A DNA stretch of 64,000 nt from CAXWPM01 sp965206125 (GCA_965206125.1 CBDBIN010000045.1:620001-684000), one strand, 5' to 3'. Positions 24,859-35,939 are shown, numbered from the stretch's first letter. Notes: generated by a model not told the origin, from the letters alone. Program-made: numbers and translations.

Positions 24859-26706
24859 CCCAAAACAAGCGCATAACCAGTCCGCCAACGGCCAGGTTGC
24901 GCGCATAAAATTCGAGGCATAGAATCCCGCTCCCGGATCGTTTTATCCAGGTATCGGGTTTCTGTTGGATCTGTTTCAGTTCAGCCTCGCTGGTGTTGGA
25001 GCGGTTGACAGAAACCGGGACCTCGATCGCCCGGGCTCAGGGCCATGATCGGGTCAGCATCGCAGAGGTTGATGCAGCACATCCACGGCACGGAACAAGA
25101 CCGGCAACCACCGGTTCCAGGCCAGAATCCTGAAGAGGATGCGCCGCCCGGTGCGCACGAGCTGACAAGGCACGAACATGAAGGCGTTTAGAAACGTCTT
25201 GAACTCCATGTGCAGTACCGTCTGTTTCTCGGCCTGATACTTCTGGCCCCAGCGTCCGGTTTCGGGCAGCAGCAACGCAAACCACGCCTTCAGTGTCCAG
25301 GCCAGCGACGCCATGACCATGTAGGCCCCGTTGCTGGTCTGATCCCCGACCGGCATCCTCAAGGCCTGAACGCCGTTCTTGAGCTGCTCAATGAGATTCT
25401 CTTGATTGCACCGTTGATTCGCACGGAGCACAATCTGGCTGGCCGAATCCGAGCGGTTGGTAATGTAGAAGAAGTATCGGATGTCGTCGAACAACACCTG
25501 TTCGCCTTTGGCCACCGACAGATTCTTCCGCACCACGACAACGCGGTAGTCCCGGTCGCAGGCTCTGGGCCGATACGCAAACTCGGCCACATCCTCGCCC
25601 TGCAACCGGATATTGTCGAAACCGCGCTCCCGAACGACTTGTTCCTTCACGTTGTCGGGACGTTGGCGCGGTTCGGTGGCCACCGCGTACTTGGCGGGCC
25701 GTTCCAGACGCGTCCATTGGTGCGGTTCCAGTTCATCGGCCAGCGCCACCAGATTCTGCATGGCGTCGATGCCGAAGATGAATCCCACGCCCTGGTCGTC
25801 CCATCCATCCAGGTGCCGGGTCTGGCTGAAGTCGGTGTCCCCGCGCAGCAGGATCTGGCGAAACCCGCCTCGACGGCACAGCGCGATGGCCTGGTCGAAC
25901 CGTGCGGCCGCTCCCTCATGCGAGGGCCGGTTACCGCTGCGATTGACCAGGTACAGCGGCTCTTGAGTATTCGCCAGCGAAATCACCAGCGGGTGATACC
26001 CCCAGGTCCCGTTGTAGGCCACGTCCATTCCTTGCTTGCATTCGCCTGTGGTTTCAGCCAGTGTCCCATCGGCGTCCAACACCGCTTCTTCGAAAAACGC
26101 CTCGGGCTGCTGGCGCCAGACTCGCAGCCGGACTTGATTCGTCGCCTCCATCAGAGACTCCACGTCGCTGGGCTCAAATCTCCGGCAGAAGTCTCCCGCC
26201 GTCGTCGGGTCCGGAATCCGTTGCGCTCCCAGCGCATCCAGATACACTTCGTCGTTGCGCCGCAACTCGATGTCCTCCAGGCACGTCCCTCCATTCAACG
26301 CGTTATAGGCGATGTTCAGCACGTGATCCGATTCGTGATACGGCAAGTGCCGCTTCAGCACATGCACACTCTCGTCGATGGCTTTGACCAGCCCCGTCCG
26401 CCGCGCCACCAACTGCATCATCCCGATTCCGCCCACCGCCGTGCCGCGCGTCCGCTCTCCCATCTCATAATGAATGTTGCTCGCCGAAAACATCGGCGCC
26501 GCCTGATCTGTCCAATTCCGGTCCGCAAGCCGGCGCTCGATTCGCCGCTTGCGGTTCTTCATGTTCTTGCGCGTATAATCGTTCATCCGAAATGCCTCCT
26601 TTTCCGTAGACTCTTTCCAAGTCTTTATTCACACGGAACGGGGGCATTTCGGGTACTTCTGCTGCTATGCCGCTATCAATACCTCGTCAATCACGCTTGA
26701 TCAGGG
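24859..26706 (-). mobile_element. IS1380-family insertion sequence, copy 1 (1,848 bp)
   Basis: Complete element. The left end CCCAAAACAAGC and the inverse of the right end CCCTGATCAAGC are 12-bp imperfect terminal inverted repeats. It is flanked by a 6-bp duplication CCTAGT (24853-24858 and 26707-26712) with a CTAG core. It carries one intact transposase gene, about 195 bp of noncoding sequence at the left and 120 bp at the right. It appears identical to copy 2 at 37964 except for the third base, so transposition was very recent. Confidence 0.96.
25054..26586 (-). CDS. IS1380-family DDE transposase (copy 1)
   Basis: A 510-residue transposase. The DDE residues are visible as VLDADGTLAETTG (about residue 178), LLRGDTDFS (about 250) and the E in ENLIEQLKNG (about 421), a set typical of the IS1380 / DDE group 1 family. 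The N-terminus is a basic DNA-binding segment. GGAGG lies upstream of the ATG. It is intact and identical in translation to copy 2. It is transcribed in the same direction as the dnaK operon upstream, so read-through could express it. Confidence 0.96.
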   Translation of the reverse strand: MNDYTRKNMKNRKRRIERRLADRNWTDQAAPMFSASNIHYEMGERTRGTAVGGIGMMQLVARRTGLVKAIDESVHVLKRHLPYHESDHVLNIAYNALNGGTCLEDIELRRNDEVYLDALGAQRIPDPTTAGDFCRRFEPSDVESLMEATNQVRLRVWRQQPEAFFEEAVLDADGTLAETTGECKQGMDVAYNGTWGYHPLVISLANTQEPLYLVNRSGNRPSHEGAAARFDQAIALCRRGGFRQILLRGDTDFSQTRHLDGWDDQGVGFIFGIDAMQNLVALADELEPHQWTRLERPAKYAVATEPRQRPDNVKEQVVRERGFDNIRLQGEDVAEFAYRPRACDRDYRVVVVRKNLSVAKGEQVLFDDIRYFFYITNRSDSASQIVLRANQRCNQENLIEQLKNGVQALRMPVGDQTSNGAYMVMASLAWTLKAWFALLLPETGRWGQKYQAEKQTVLHMEFKTFLNAFMFVPCQLVRTGRRILFRILAWNRWLPVLFRAVDVLHQPLRC

Positions 26707-26707
26707 C

Positions 26708-27562
26708 CTAGTTGAGGTAGGCCATGAGTTGGCGGGCCCGACGCGACAAGCGGAGTTTGCCGAGGGCGCGGGCTTCGATCTGCCGGATTCGCTCGCGAGA
26801 CAGCCCCAGTCCCTCCCCGATTTGAGCAAGGGTCTGCTGCTCCTGCTCCTCAAGACCGAACCGTCGTACGACAATGTAGCGTTCCCTGTCGTCGAGTTGA
26901 TCGAGAAGCTCCACCAGCTGCTTCTCGAAGGATCGGGCCAGCAATTCCTTGAACTGGGGCGCGGTGTTCGGATCCGCGATCAGGTCTTCGATCTCGAAGT
27001 CGCCGTCGGCGCCGAGCGGGGTGCTCAGCGAAACCTCCGAGGGAATGGTCCGCAACATGCCCCAGACGGCATCTTCAGCCATCTCGAGGCCATCTGAAAT
27101 TTCTTCGACCGTCGGCCGATGACCGAGTTCCTGGGTCAGCCGACCCACGCTGGTCTCGAATCTGTAGAGCTCGTGCTTCAGCTTGGGCGGAATGCTGAAG
27201 ACCTGTCCATAGCGCGCGATGGCAGCCAGGATCGCCTGCCGGACCCACCAACTGGCGTACGTGATGAACCGGACTTCGCGGTCCGGATCGAATCGGCCCG
27301 CGGCCTTGAGCAGGCCAAGGTTTCCCTCATTGATCAACTCGTGCATCGGATAGCCCGAGCGCGAGTACTTCTTCGCCATCGAAACCACAAACCTCAGGTT
27401 CGACTGAATCAGCTTTTGAAAAGCATCCTGATCTCCGTCTCGCACTTTTCGTACGACTTCCCGTTCTTCTTCGACACTGAGCTGTGGATAAGCGGAAATC
27501 TCCTTGAGGTAGATCCCCAGGCTGTCGGGCGACGAGCTTTTCTTTTGTTCAGCGAGCTTCAT
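26708..27562 (-). CDS. sigma-70 family RNA polymerase sigma factor (group 2, RpoD-like)
   Basis: A 284-residue sigma factor. It has region 1.2 (SLGIYLKEISAYPQLSVEEE), region 2 (SNLRFVVSMAKKYSRSGYPMHELINEGNLGLL and FITYASWWVRQAI, the -10 contacts), region 3, and region 4 (QTLAQIGEGLGLSRERIRQIEARAL, the -35 contacts). There is no large 1.1 region, so it is an alternative, not primary, sigma. It lacks the RpoH box although it has RpoH's length. The ATG overlaps the hspR stop codon by four bases, so it belongs to the dnaK-dnaJ-hspR unit. Its TAG stop is inside the IS target duplication. Confidence 0.93.
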   Translation of the reverse strand: MKLAEQKKSSSPDSLGIYLKEISAYPQLSVEEEREVVRKVRDGDQDAFQKLIQSNLRFVVSMAKKYSRSGYPMHELINEGNLGLLKAAGRFDPDREVRFITYASWWVRQAILAAIARYGQVFSIPPKLKHELYRFETSVGRLTQELGHRPTVEEISDGLEMAEDAVWGMLRTIPSEVSLSTPLGADGDFEIEDLIADPNTAPQFKELLARSFEKQLVELLDQLDDRERYIVVRRFGLEEQEQQTLAQIGEGLGLSRERIRQIEARALGKLRLSRRARQLMAYLN

Positions 27563-27960
27563 GATTGCTTACCGCCCTTGACCGGAACCACGTGCGCCGG
27601 CCGTACACGAACGAGAGCGTGTTGGATCTTCTGATTCGTTTCGGGCGACCGGTTGACGAGCTGGTCTTCGACGTAGCGGATGAAATCGGACATCTCAGTC
27701 TGCATCTGCTCCATCCGTCGCCGCATGTTGAGCACGACCTCCACTCCTGCCAGGTTCACGCCGAGGTCTCTGGTCAGGCTCAGGATCAATTCCAGTTGCT
27801 CCAGGTCCTCCGCCGTGTACAGGCGGGTGTTTCCTTCCGACCGGGAGGGTTTCAGCAGGCCCTCTCGCTCGTACATGCGGAGCGTCTGCGGGTGGATCCC
27901 GTAGGTCTCGGCCACAGCGCTGATCATGTATGCGGCCTTCGCCTTCTTCTTAGCGGCCAT
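27559..27960 (-). CDS. hspR: HspR-type MerR-family heat-shock repressor
   Basis: A 133-residue MerR-family regulator. The helix-turn-helix (YMISAVAETYGIHPQTLRMYEREGLLKPSRSEGNTRLYT, residues 11-50) is followed by a coiled dimerisation helix (NMRRRMEQMQTEMSDFIRYVEDQL). HspR normally represses dnaK operons by binding HAIR sites with DnaK as co-repressor. The position directly after dnaJ, overlapping its stop by 11 bases, supports this. I could not find a clear HAIR site upstream of dnaK. Confidence 0.88.
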   Translation of the reverse strand: MAAKKKAKAAYMISAVAETYGIHPQTLRMYEREGLLKPSRSEGNTRLYTAEDLEQLELILSLTRDLGVNLAGVEVVLNMRRRMEQMQTEMSDFIRYVEDQLVNRSPETNQKIQHALVRVRPAHVVPVKGGKQS

Positions 27961-29065
27961 ATGCTTCCAGGTCCTTTCGTGGATCTTCCGGATTCAGCTC
28001 CGCCAGCTCTTTCAATATCTCTCTGGACCGTTCGTCAACGACACGTGGGACGACGACCTTCACCTCGACATACTGATCGCCGCGAACCCCCTCGCCGCGC
28101 AACGACGGCGCGCCTCTTCCACGAAGCCTCAGCTTGCGGCCACTCTCGGTACCGGGAGGAACCTTCACGGTCGCCCTTCCGTTGACGGTCGGGACTTCGA
28201 TCCTAGCCCCAAGCGCGGCCTCAGTGAGGGTCACCGGGACCGAACAATGGATATTGTCCCCAACCCTGCTGAAGAAAGCATGAGGCGCGACATTCGTTAC
28301 GACGTAGAGGTCGCCCGGCGGCCTTCCCGGGCTCCCGGCATCGCCCTGACCCGGAAACCGGATGCGGGAACCCGTGCTGACGCCGGCGGGAATATCGATC
28401 CGGACACGCTCTCCTCGGGCTGCCGTGCCCCTGCCGCGGCACGCTCGGCAGGCCAGGACAACCCGACCGCTGCCCTGACACCTTGGACACGTCATGGAGA
28501 AACGGAGATGACCCTTGGCCTTGATCAGTTGGCCGGAACCGTCGCACTCCCTGCAGCTCGCGACCAGGGTCGTCGACTCCCTCCCCGTGCCGTCGCAGGA
28601 AGGGCACTGTTGTCTCCGTTGGACATGAACCAGCGCCCCAGCACCCCGGATCGACTCTTCAAACGTCAGCGAAACCTGGCCTTCGATGTCTCCTCCCGTG
28701 TCGGCGCCCTGCCGGGGGCGTTCCTGATTGAAGAAGCTTTCGAACAGTTCCCCAAATCCGGAGGTGTCGGACGATTCCGTACCACCGGCGCTGAACCCGC
28801 GAAAGGAAAAATTCCATCTCGCTTCGGTCGGTTCATCCAGCACTCCTTCCGAGTAGTAACCGTTCTCGTCGTAAAAGACTCGCTTGTCCGGATCACTCAG
28901 GACCTCGTAAGCGTAGGAGATGCGCCTGAAACGCTCCTCGGCCGCCCGATCACCCGGGTTGATATCGGGGTGATAGCGGCGCGCCAGCCTACGATAAGCC
29001 TTCTTGACGTCGCCACCCGACGCGCCTTCGGCTATCCCGAGAAGGATGTAGAAATCAAGGCTCAT
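27950..29065 (-). CDS. dnaJ: chaperone protein DnaJ
   Basis: A 371-residue type I J-protein. J domain at residues 1-70 with HPD in RRYHPDINPGD. A shortened Gly/Phe-type linker follows. The zinc domain has four CxxCxGxG repeats (CPSCDGTG, CRECDGSG, CPRCQGSG, CRACRGRG, residues 148-205), then the C-terminal substrate-binding domains. It delivers clients to DnaK and stimulates its ATPase. It lies 24 bp after dnaK. No grpE is present in this operon, unlike the actinobacterial dnaK-grpE-dnaJ-hspR order. Confidence 0.97.
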   Translation of the reverse strand: MSLDFYILLGIAEGASGGDVKKAYRRLARRYHPDINPGDRAAEERFRRISYAYEVLSDPDKRVFYDENGYYSEGVLDEPTEARWNFSFRGFSAGGTESSDTSGFGELFESFFNQERPRQGADTGGDIEGQVSLTFEESIRGAGALVHVQRRQQCPSCDGTGRESTTLVASCRECDGSGQLIKAKGHLRFSMTCPRCQGSGRVVLACRACRGRGTAARGERVRIDIPAGVSTGSRIRFPGQGDAGSPGRPPGDLYVVTNVAPHAFFSRVGDNIHCSVPVTLTEAALGARIEVPTVNGRATVKVPPGTESGRKLRLRGRGAPSLRGEGVRGDQYVEVKVVVPRVVDERSREILKELAELNPEDPRKDLEAYGR

Positions 29066-29089
29066 GACGGTTCAACTGGCACTCGGTAC

Positions 29090-30997
<1,908 letters not shown>

Positions 30998-31066
30998 CTG
31001 TAAACTCCTTCTCCCGCGGCTTCACCCGCGTCAACTCTGTATTGATATCTGTAAGTGCCAACCAAG

Positions 31067-31095
31067 ACTATAGAATATGAGCCTGTCATTGTCAA
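31067..31095 (-). promoter_or_regulatory. dnaK operon sigma-70 promoter
   Basis: Minus strand TTGACA (31095-31090), 17-bp spacer, TATAGT (31072-31067), about 65 bases before the dnaK start. It is a strong housekeeping-type promoter, as expected for a repressor-controlled (HspR) operon. No CIRCE element is present here. Confidence 0.85.
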
Positions 31096-31343
31096 GTTCT
31101 TCTGATATCGATGCTGTAGATATTGTCGAGTATGCGACGCAACACAATAATACTAAATGCTTTATTCCGCTAGGGGCGAGCAATTGGGCAGGGTCTGGGT
31201 GTGGGGCGTTAAACTCCCCACGGTCACCGCAGCGCTGACTCACTCTGACGGAGAAACTCTATGCGCGGGCGCGGTGCGCAGACGGGAAGCCGTTCCATCC
31301 ATCGAAACGGCTACCCACTGCGGCAATCGAAATGGTGGCTGAT
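31096..31343. other. intergenic region between dnaK promoter and transglycosylase gene
   Basis: It holds a 7-bp hairpin (AGCCGTT / AACGGCT, 31288-31312) near the transglycosylase stop codon, possibly a weak terminator. I see no gene or recognised operator in the rest. Confidence 0.4.
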
Positions 31344-32024
31344 CTAATCGGCCTGACGGTCGGAATAGATGGTCTGAACCTTGCTCACGTACTCCACGGC
31401 GGCTTCACTGCCACCCGACGCACCGAGATACCGGCCCACACCCTCCCAAAGCCCGTAGCGTTGGGTGTAATCCTTGAGAATCCGCGTCCCCAACTCGACG
31501 CTGTCCTCGACGCGAAACAGGTTGATTTCCTCAAGGTCGGCGAGTGAGCCCCATGTCGGCACGTGGATCTGCATGATCCCTACGGCGTCTCGATTGGAGA
31601 TCGCAAACGAGTACCCGCTGCTCTCGACAAGCAGGATGCTGCTGATCAGATAGGGATCGACATCGTTGCGTCGGGCGCTGTCCACCACGGCCTGGGCAAT
31701 GCGCGACCTCTGAACGGGGCTTACCCTGGAATGCCGGCGCAGCAACTCTTCGACTGAGTCGATGGCGGGATCCGAAATGGGAATCAGGGGGCCAGAACTC
31801 ACGGCCTCGATCCGCACAGCTGGCGCGGTGTCTGACGGGCCGGAAAAAACGGTGACTGTTGTAGTCGGGAAGAACGAAATAATAAGGGCGGCAGCTACAA
31901 TGTATGTAAGTATTCGCAGCGAACTGGAAAGTCCGCCAAAACAACCCAAGCGGTGCTTCAAGTACTTCCTGTTCCACCCGACTTCCATTCCGCGACATCG
32001 GTCGCAAAACTCGATCGGCTTCAT
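31344..32024 (-). CDS. membrane-anchored lytic transglycosylase (SLT domain)
   Basis: About 226 residues. A short cytoplasmic N-terminus has a CDRC pair; a single membrane span follows (ILTYIVAAALIISFF). The periplasmic SLT domain comes next: the catalytic Glu in LLVESSGYSFAISNRDAVGIMQIHVPTWG, then LGTRILKDYTQRYG and RYLGASGG. It cleaves peptidoglycan glycan strands with formation of anhydromuramyl ends. The start at 32024 has a good AGGGAGGG site. It is divergent from the tricorn gene. Confidence 0.9.
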   Translation of the reverse strand: MKPIEFCDRCRGMEVGWNRKYLKHRLGCFGGLSSSLRILTYIVAAALIISFFPTTTVTVFSGPSDTAPAVRIEAVSSGPLIPISDPAIDSVEELLRRHSRVSPVQRSRIAQAVVDSARRNDVDPYLISSILLVESSGYSFAISNRDAVGIMQIHVPTWGSLADLEEINLFRVEDSVELGTRILKDYTQRYGLWEGVGRYLGASGGSEAAVEYVSKVQTIYSDRQAD

Positions 32025-32338
32025 ATATCCCTCCCTGGGATCGGGCAAGCACCCGACCAAAAGCCGGTCCGAAGGCGCACACCTCTCCTTTAATGATTAC
32101 GGGTCCCTTGAACGATTTGCAAGGGAAGAATCTGTACCGCGATCGGGTCTCGGAAACTCCTTGTTGGACCTGCGTCCCGCGGGTATCATGGAGGGTTTGT
32201 CTTTGGATTGGGTTTTCATCTGACTGCCCGTCCTCTGGTCAGGCGCTCAGGAGACGCTGTATCATATCCGCCTTCCGGCAATTCATCGGGCAACCCGACG
32301 GATCGCTCCTGAAACTTCCCCACAAAGGCGGAAACTGA
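32025..32338. other. divergent intergenic region
   Basis: It separates the transglycosylase (minus) and tricorn (plus) starts and must hold both promoters. I see no match close enough to a -35/-10 pair to call with confidence, and no gene. Confidence 0.4.
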
Positions 32339-35300
32339 ATGTCATCTGAATTGGGCTACTACCGGCAACCCACCATCTCGGGAGATACGATCGTTTTCAC
32401 GGCCGAGGACGACCTCTGGAGCGTCTCTTCGGACGGTGGCACGGCCCGACGCCTTACCGCCAACCCGGGAATATCCTCTTTCCCGGTCTTTTCGCCCGAT
32501 CGTGCTTCGATCGCCTTCACGGGAAGGGACGACGGGCCCGCCGAGGTATACGTGATGGACGCCCAGGGGGGCGAAGCCCGCCGGCTGACATGGATGGGCG
32601 CCCGGACTCAGGTCGTCGGCTGGAGTCGGGACGGGAAGGAAGTCATCGCCGCGACAGATTGGCAGCAGCCATTCGATGGAGTCATGCATCTCGTAGCGGT
32701 GGGCCGCAACGGGGGAGCGCCGCGCAGGCTCCACGTTGGACCGGCCCGTGCGGTGTCCTTCAGCCCGGTTTCGGACGGTGTCGTGATCGGGCGAAACTCA
32801 GGAGATCCGGCGCGCTGGAAGCGGTATCGGGGGGGCACCGCGGGAACCCTCTGGGTGGACCGCGGCGGAAACGGGCGGTTCGTGCCGCTCGCCGCGCTCG
32901 AAGGCAACCTCGCCAGCCCGATGTGGATCGGCGCTCGCATCTATTTCCTTTCCGATCACGAAGGACACGGCAACCTCTATTCGTGCACGCCCACAGGCCG
33001 CGACCTCCGGGGGCACACGACCCATGACGATTTCTACGTCCGGTTTCCCACGACCGATGGACGCCGGATCGTTTATCACGCGGGAGCCGACATCTACGTA
33101 TTCGACACCGACCAGGGGTCGGCGACCAAGCTCGACGTCGGTATCCATAGCACCCAAAGTCAGCGGAACCGCAAGTTCGTCAGCGCCGGGCGATATCTGG
33201 AAAGCTTCGATCTGCATCCGAAGGGGCACTCCATCGCATCGGTTCACCGGGGCGGGCTGTTATCGATGGGTTTGTGGGAAGGCGCGCCGATCCGGATGGG
33301 GGCAGTTTCGGCCACGCGTTACCGTCTGGCTACCTGGCTGCCCGACGGTGAACGTATCGTCGCGTTCCATGACGAAGGAGGCGAGGAAAGCTTCGTCGTC
33401 TTCCGATGCGATGGGTCCCAAGCGCCTAAAACGATCCGGGGAGACTTCGGCCGCCCCCTGGGCCTCTACGTCGCTCCCGGCGCTATTCACGATGAGGAAG
33501 AGAAAGAAGAAGAGGACGGCAAGAAGAAATCGAAGAAGAAGAAAGGAAAGACCCGGACCAAGAAGACGACGACGGTAAACCTCGTCGCCCTGACGAACCA
33601 CCGGCAGGAACTGATACTCGTCGACCTGGACGACGGGAGCTCACGCGTAATTGACCGAAGCCGCCACGGTCGCATCAGCGGTGTGGCGTGGTCTCCGGAC
33701 TCGGATTGGCTCGCCTACGGATCATCCTCGGCAGACAGCACTAGCGCAATCCGATTGTGCAGAGTGGAATCCGGAGAGATCACGACGATCACGCGGGAGG
33801 ACTTCTTCGACGGATTTCCCAGCTTCGACCCGACAGGGCGGTACCTGTACTTCGTGTCCTGGAGAGTCTTCAACCCGGTCTACGACAGCCTCTACTTCGA
33901 CTTGGGGTTCCCCAAAGGCGGCCGGCCTTACTTGGTCCCTCTCCGCAAAGACATTGTCTCGCCATTCGCAGAAGCCACGCGCCCTCTCCGGGCGCCGGGT
34001 GCGCCTGCAGAAGCCAAGGAGAACTCCAACGATGACGGGGCGGCTCAGGTCGAAATCGATCTGGACGGCATCGCCGAGCGCGTCGTCGCGTTCCCCGTCC
34101 AGGAAGGCCGCTATGGAAGAATCTATGCCGCCGAGAACCGCGCACTCTTCAGCCGATACCCGGTCGAGGGGAGTCTGGACGAAGCCGATGATACGAGCGC
34201 TCCCGGGATCCTGGAGTTCTGGGATTTCGAAAAGAACAAGCTGGGTCGGGTGTCGGACAAGGTCACAGACTTCCAACTCTCACTCGATCTGAAGGTCCTC
34301 GGCATCCGTTCAGGAACCAGCATCAGAGTTCTGCCGGCAGTATTCAAGGAAGATCCGGAGAAGAACAAGGACGAGTATTCACGCGAGACCGGATGGATTA
34401 ACCTGGAACGCCTGCCGGTATCGGTCGTGCCGACCGATGAATGGCGTCAGATGTACGACGAAGCCTGGCGGTTGCAGCGCGAGCACTTCTGGACGCCGGA
34501 TATGTCCGGAATCGACTGGGAGGAAGTTCGCGAACGGTACCGACCGTTGCTGAGTCGGGTCGGAAGCCGCACGGAATTCTCCGATCTGATGTGGGAAATG
34601 CAAGGTGAGTTGGGGACCTCCCACTGCTACGAAATGGGCGGTGACTACCGCCCGCGACCGAATTGGCGTCAGGGTTTCCTGGGAGTCGACCTCGAACTCC
34701 ATCGCGGCCGAAGATGGCGCGTGGTGCGTATCCCCGAAGGAGACTCGTGGGTCCACGAGTATGCGTCGCCTCTCGCGGCGCCCGGCGTGAACGTCAAACC
34801 TGGAGACGAGATCCTCGCGGTGGGCGGAGAGCCCGTCGACGGGCACGTGTCTCCCTTCGAGCGGTTGGTGAACCTGGCGGACACCCAGGTCCGGGTGACG
34901 ATCATGCGACGGGGCCGAGGCAGGGGCTCGAAGACGCCGGAAACCCTCGCGGTGACGACCTTGCGCGACGAGACGCCGCTCCGTTACCGGGACTGGGTCG
35001 AGAACAACAGACGGCGCGTTCGCGACGACACCGGCGGTCGGGTCGGCTACGTTCACATACCGGACATGGGAGCGTTCGGCTATTCGGAGTTCCACCGGTA
35101 TTACGCCAGGGAGTCCGAGCGGGATGCGCTGATCATCGACGTGCGATACAACCGCGGGGGACACGTCTCGGAGCTACTGCTCGAGAAACTGCTGAGGCGC
35201 CGGATCGGTTACGACATCCCCCGATGGGGCGAGCCGATGCCGTATCCAAGAGCATCGCCGATGGGGCCGATGGTAGCCCTAACGAACGAATACGCCGGTT

Positions 35301-35638
35301 CGGACGGCGATATTTTCTGTCACGCGTTCAAGCTCTTCGGCCTCGGACCGTTGATAGGAAAGCGAACATGGGGCGGTGTCATTGGCATCTGGCCAAGAGC
35401 TGCACTGGTGGACGGCACGATAACAACCCAGCCTGAATATGCTTCCTGGTTCGAAGACGTCGGCTACGGCGTCGAAAACTACGGGACGGACCCGGACATC
35501 GAAGTCGACATCCGGCCGCAGGACTACGTTGAAGGACGCGACCGCCAACTTGAACGCGCCTTGAGAGAAGTTCGGAGGATCCTGAGGAGGAATCGCCCCA
35601 AGAAACCGGGCCTGAGAGGCCGGCCTGGCAGCCCATGA
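32339..35638 (+). CDS. tri: tricorn protease homologue
   Basis: A 1,099-residue cytoplasmic serine peptidase (family S41) that degrades oligopeptides. An N-terminal six-bladed propeller and a seven-bladed propeller (repeated DG-GTARRLT / WSPDSDWLAYGSS blades) lead to a helical C1 region, a PDZ domain (VKPGDEILAVGGEPVDGH) and the catalytic core. Active-site residues are visible as His762 (GTSH), Ser988-Asp989 (AGSDGD) and Glu1046 (GVENYG). There is no signal peptide. A lysine/glutamate-rich insert of about 30 residues (about 384-414) lies between the propellers. The final residues and stop codon fall inside a long palindromic repeat. Confidence 0.95.
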   Translation: MSSELGYYRQPTISGDTIVFTAEDDLWSVSSDGGTARRLTANPGISSFPVFSPDRASIAFTGRDDGPAEVYVMDAQGGEARRLTWMGARTQVVGWSRDGKEVIAATDWQQPFDGVMHLVAVGRNGGAPRRLHVGPARAVSFSPVSDGVVIGRNSGDPARWKRYRGGTAGTLWVDRGGNGRFVPLAALEGNLASPMWIGARIYFLSDHEGHGNLYSCTPTGRDLRGHTTHDDFYVRFPTTDGRRIVYHAGADIYVFDTDQGSATKLDVGIHSTQSQRNRKFVSAGRYLESFDLHPKGHSIASVHRGGLLSMGLWEGAPIRMGAVSATRYRLATWLPDGERIVAFHDEGGEESFVVFRCDGSQAPKTIRGDFGRPLGLYVAPGAIHDEEEKEEEDGKKKSKKKKGKTRTKKTTTVNLVALTNHRQELILVDLDDGSSRVIDRSRHGRISGVAWSPDSDWLAYGSSSADSTSAIRLCRVESGEITTITREDFFDGFPSFDPTGRYLYFVSWRVFNPVYDSLYFDLGFPKGGRPYLVPLRKDIVSPFAEATRPLRAPGAPAEAKENSNDDGAAQVEIDLDGIAERVVAFPVQEGRYGRIYAAENRALFSRYPVEGSLDEADDTSAPGILEFWDFEKNKLGRVSDKVTDFQLSLDLKVLGIRSGTSIRVLPAVFKEDPEKNKDEYSRETGWINLERLPVSVVPTDEWRQMYDEAWRLQREHFWTPDMSGIDWEEVRERYRPLLSRVGSRTEFSDLMWEMQGELGTSHCYEMGGDYRPRPNWRQGFLGVDLELHRGRRWRVVRIPEGDSWVHEYASPLAAPGVNVKPGDEILAVGGEPVDGHVSPFERLVNLADTQVRVTIMRRGRGRGSKTPETLAVTTLRDETPLRYRDWVENNRRRVRDDTGGRVGYVHIPDMGAFGYSEFHRYYARESERDALIIDVRYNRGGHVSELLLEKLLRRRIGYDIPRWGEPMPYPRASPMGPMVALTNEYAGSDGDIFCHAFKLFGLGPLIGKRTWGGVIGIWPRAALVDGTITTQPEYASWFEDVGYGVENYGTDPDIEVDIRPQDYVEGRDRQLERALREVRRILRRNRPKKPGLRGRPGSP

Positions 35639-35750
35639 TGAAAGTTGCCTAAAGCTGTAGCGGCGCTCTATGAGCGCCGAATAATGGGCGGTCGTAGACC
35701 GCCCTACAGTGTAGACCCGACTTTCATCATGGGCTGCCAGGCCGGCCTCT
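35615..35750. repeat. long palindromic element, family P (copy 3), overlapping the tricorn stop codon
   Basis: Perfect 31-bp inverted arms at 35615-35645 and 35720-35750 (left arm starts AGAGGCCGGCCTGGCAGCCC). The inner region is itself palindromic, with TGTAGCGGCGCTCTATGAGC and GTAGACCGCCCTACAG as in copies 1 and 2. The left arm encodes the last eight or so residues and the stop codon of the tricorn gene. Confidence 0.92.
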
Positions 35751-35879
35751 ATTGGAGATTGGTCGTTGGACATTTGTCGATTTCGTATTGTCGGACCGGC
35801 AGCTCCGAGGATGTCCCGATGACCGATTCCCGATGACTGTACTCAAATGGAGTCTTCGCGACGCGGCCGACCCGGCGGG

Positions 35880-35909
35880 TTGCCCTCCCTGCGAACGGCG
35901 TCATACAAT
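35880..35909 (+). promoter_or_regulatory. promoter for tRNA-Ser / SRP RNA / dnaX
   Basis: TTGCCC (35880-35885), 18-bp spacer, TACAAT (35904-35909), ending 30 bases before the tRNA. It is the only plausible promoter in the 35751-35939 interval, which otherwise holds GATTGG-type repeats and no gene. Confidence 0.6.
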
Positions 35910-35939
35910 CATTGCCGAGACGCCCTGTTTGGCGGCCCT

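Noticed and set aside
25210..26700. Long plus-strand open frame inside each IS (also 38315-39805)
   Set aside because: Antisense to the intact transposase, with no recognisable domain; it recurs only because the IS is duplicated.
26708..27562. Calling the sigma factor RpoH
   Set aside because: Length and operon fit, but the RpoH box is absent and regions 2 and 4 look RpoD-like.
30998..31140. HAIR operator (HspR site) upstream of dnaK
   Set aside because: No CTTGAGT-N7-ACTCAAG or close variant could be found by reading both strands, only partial resemblances such as CTTGACA.
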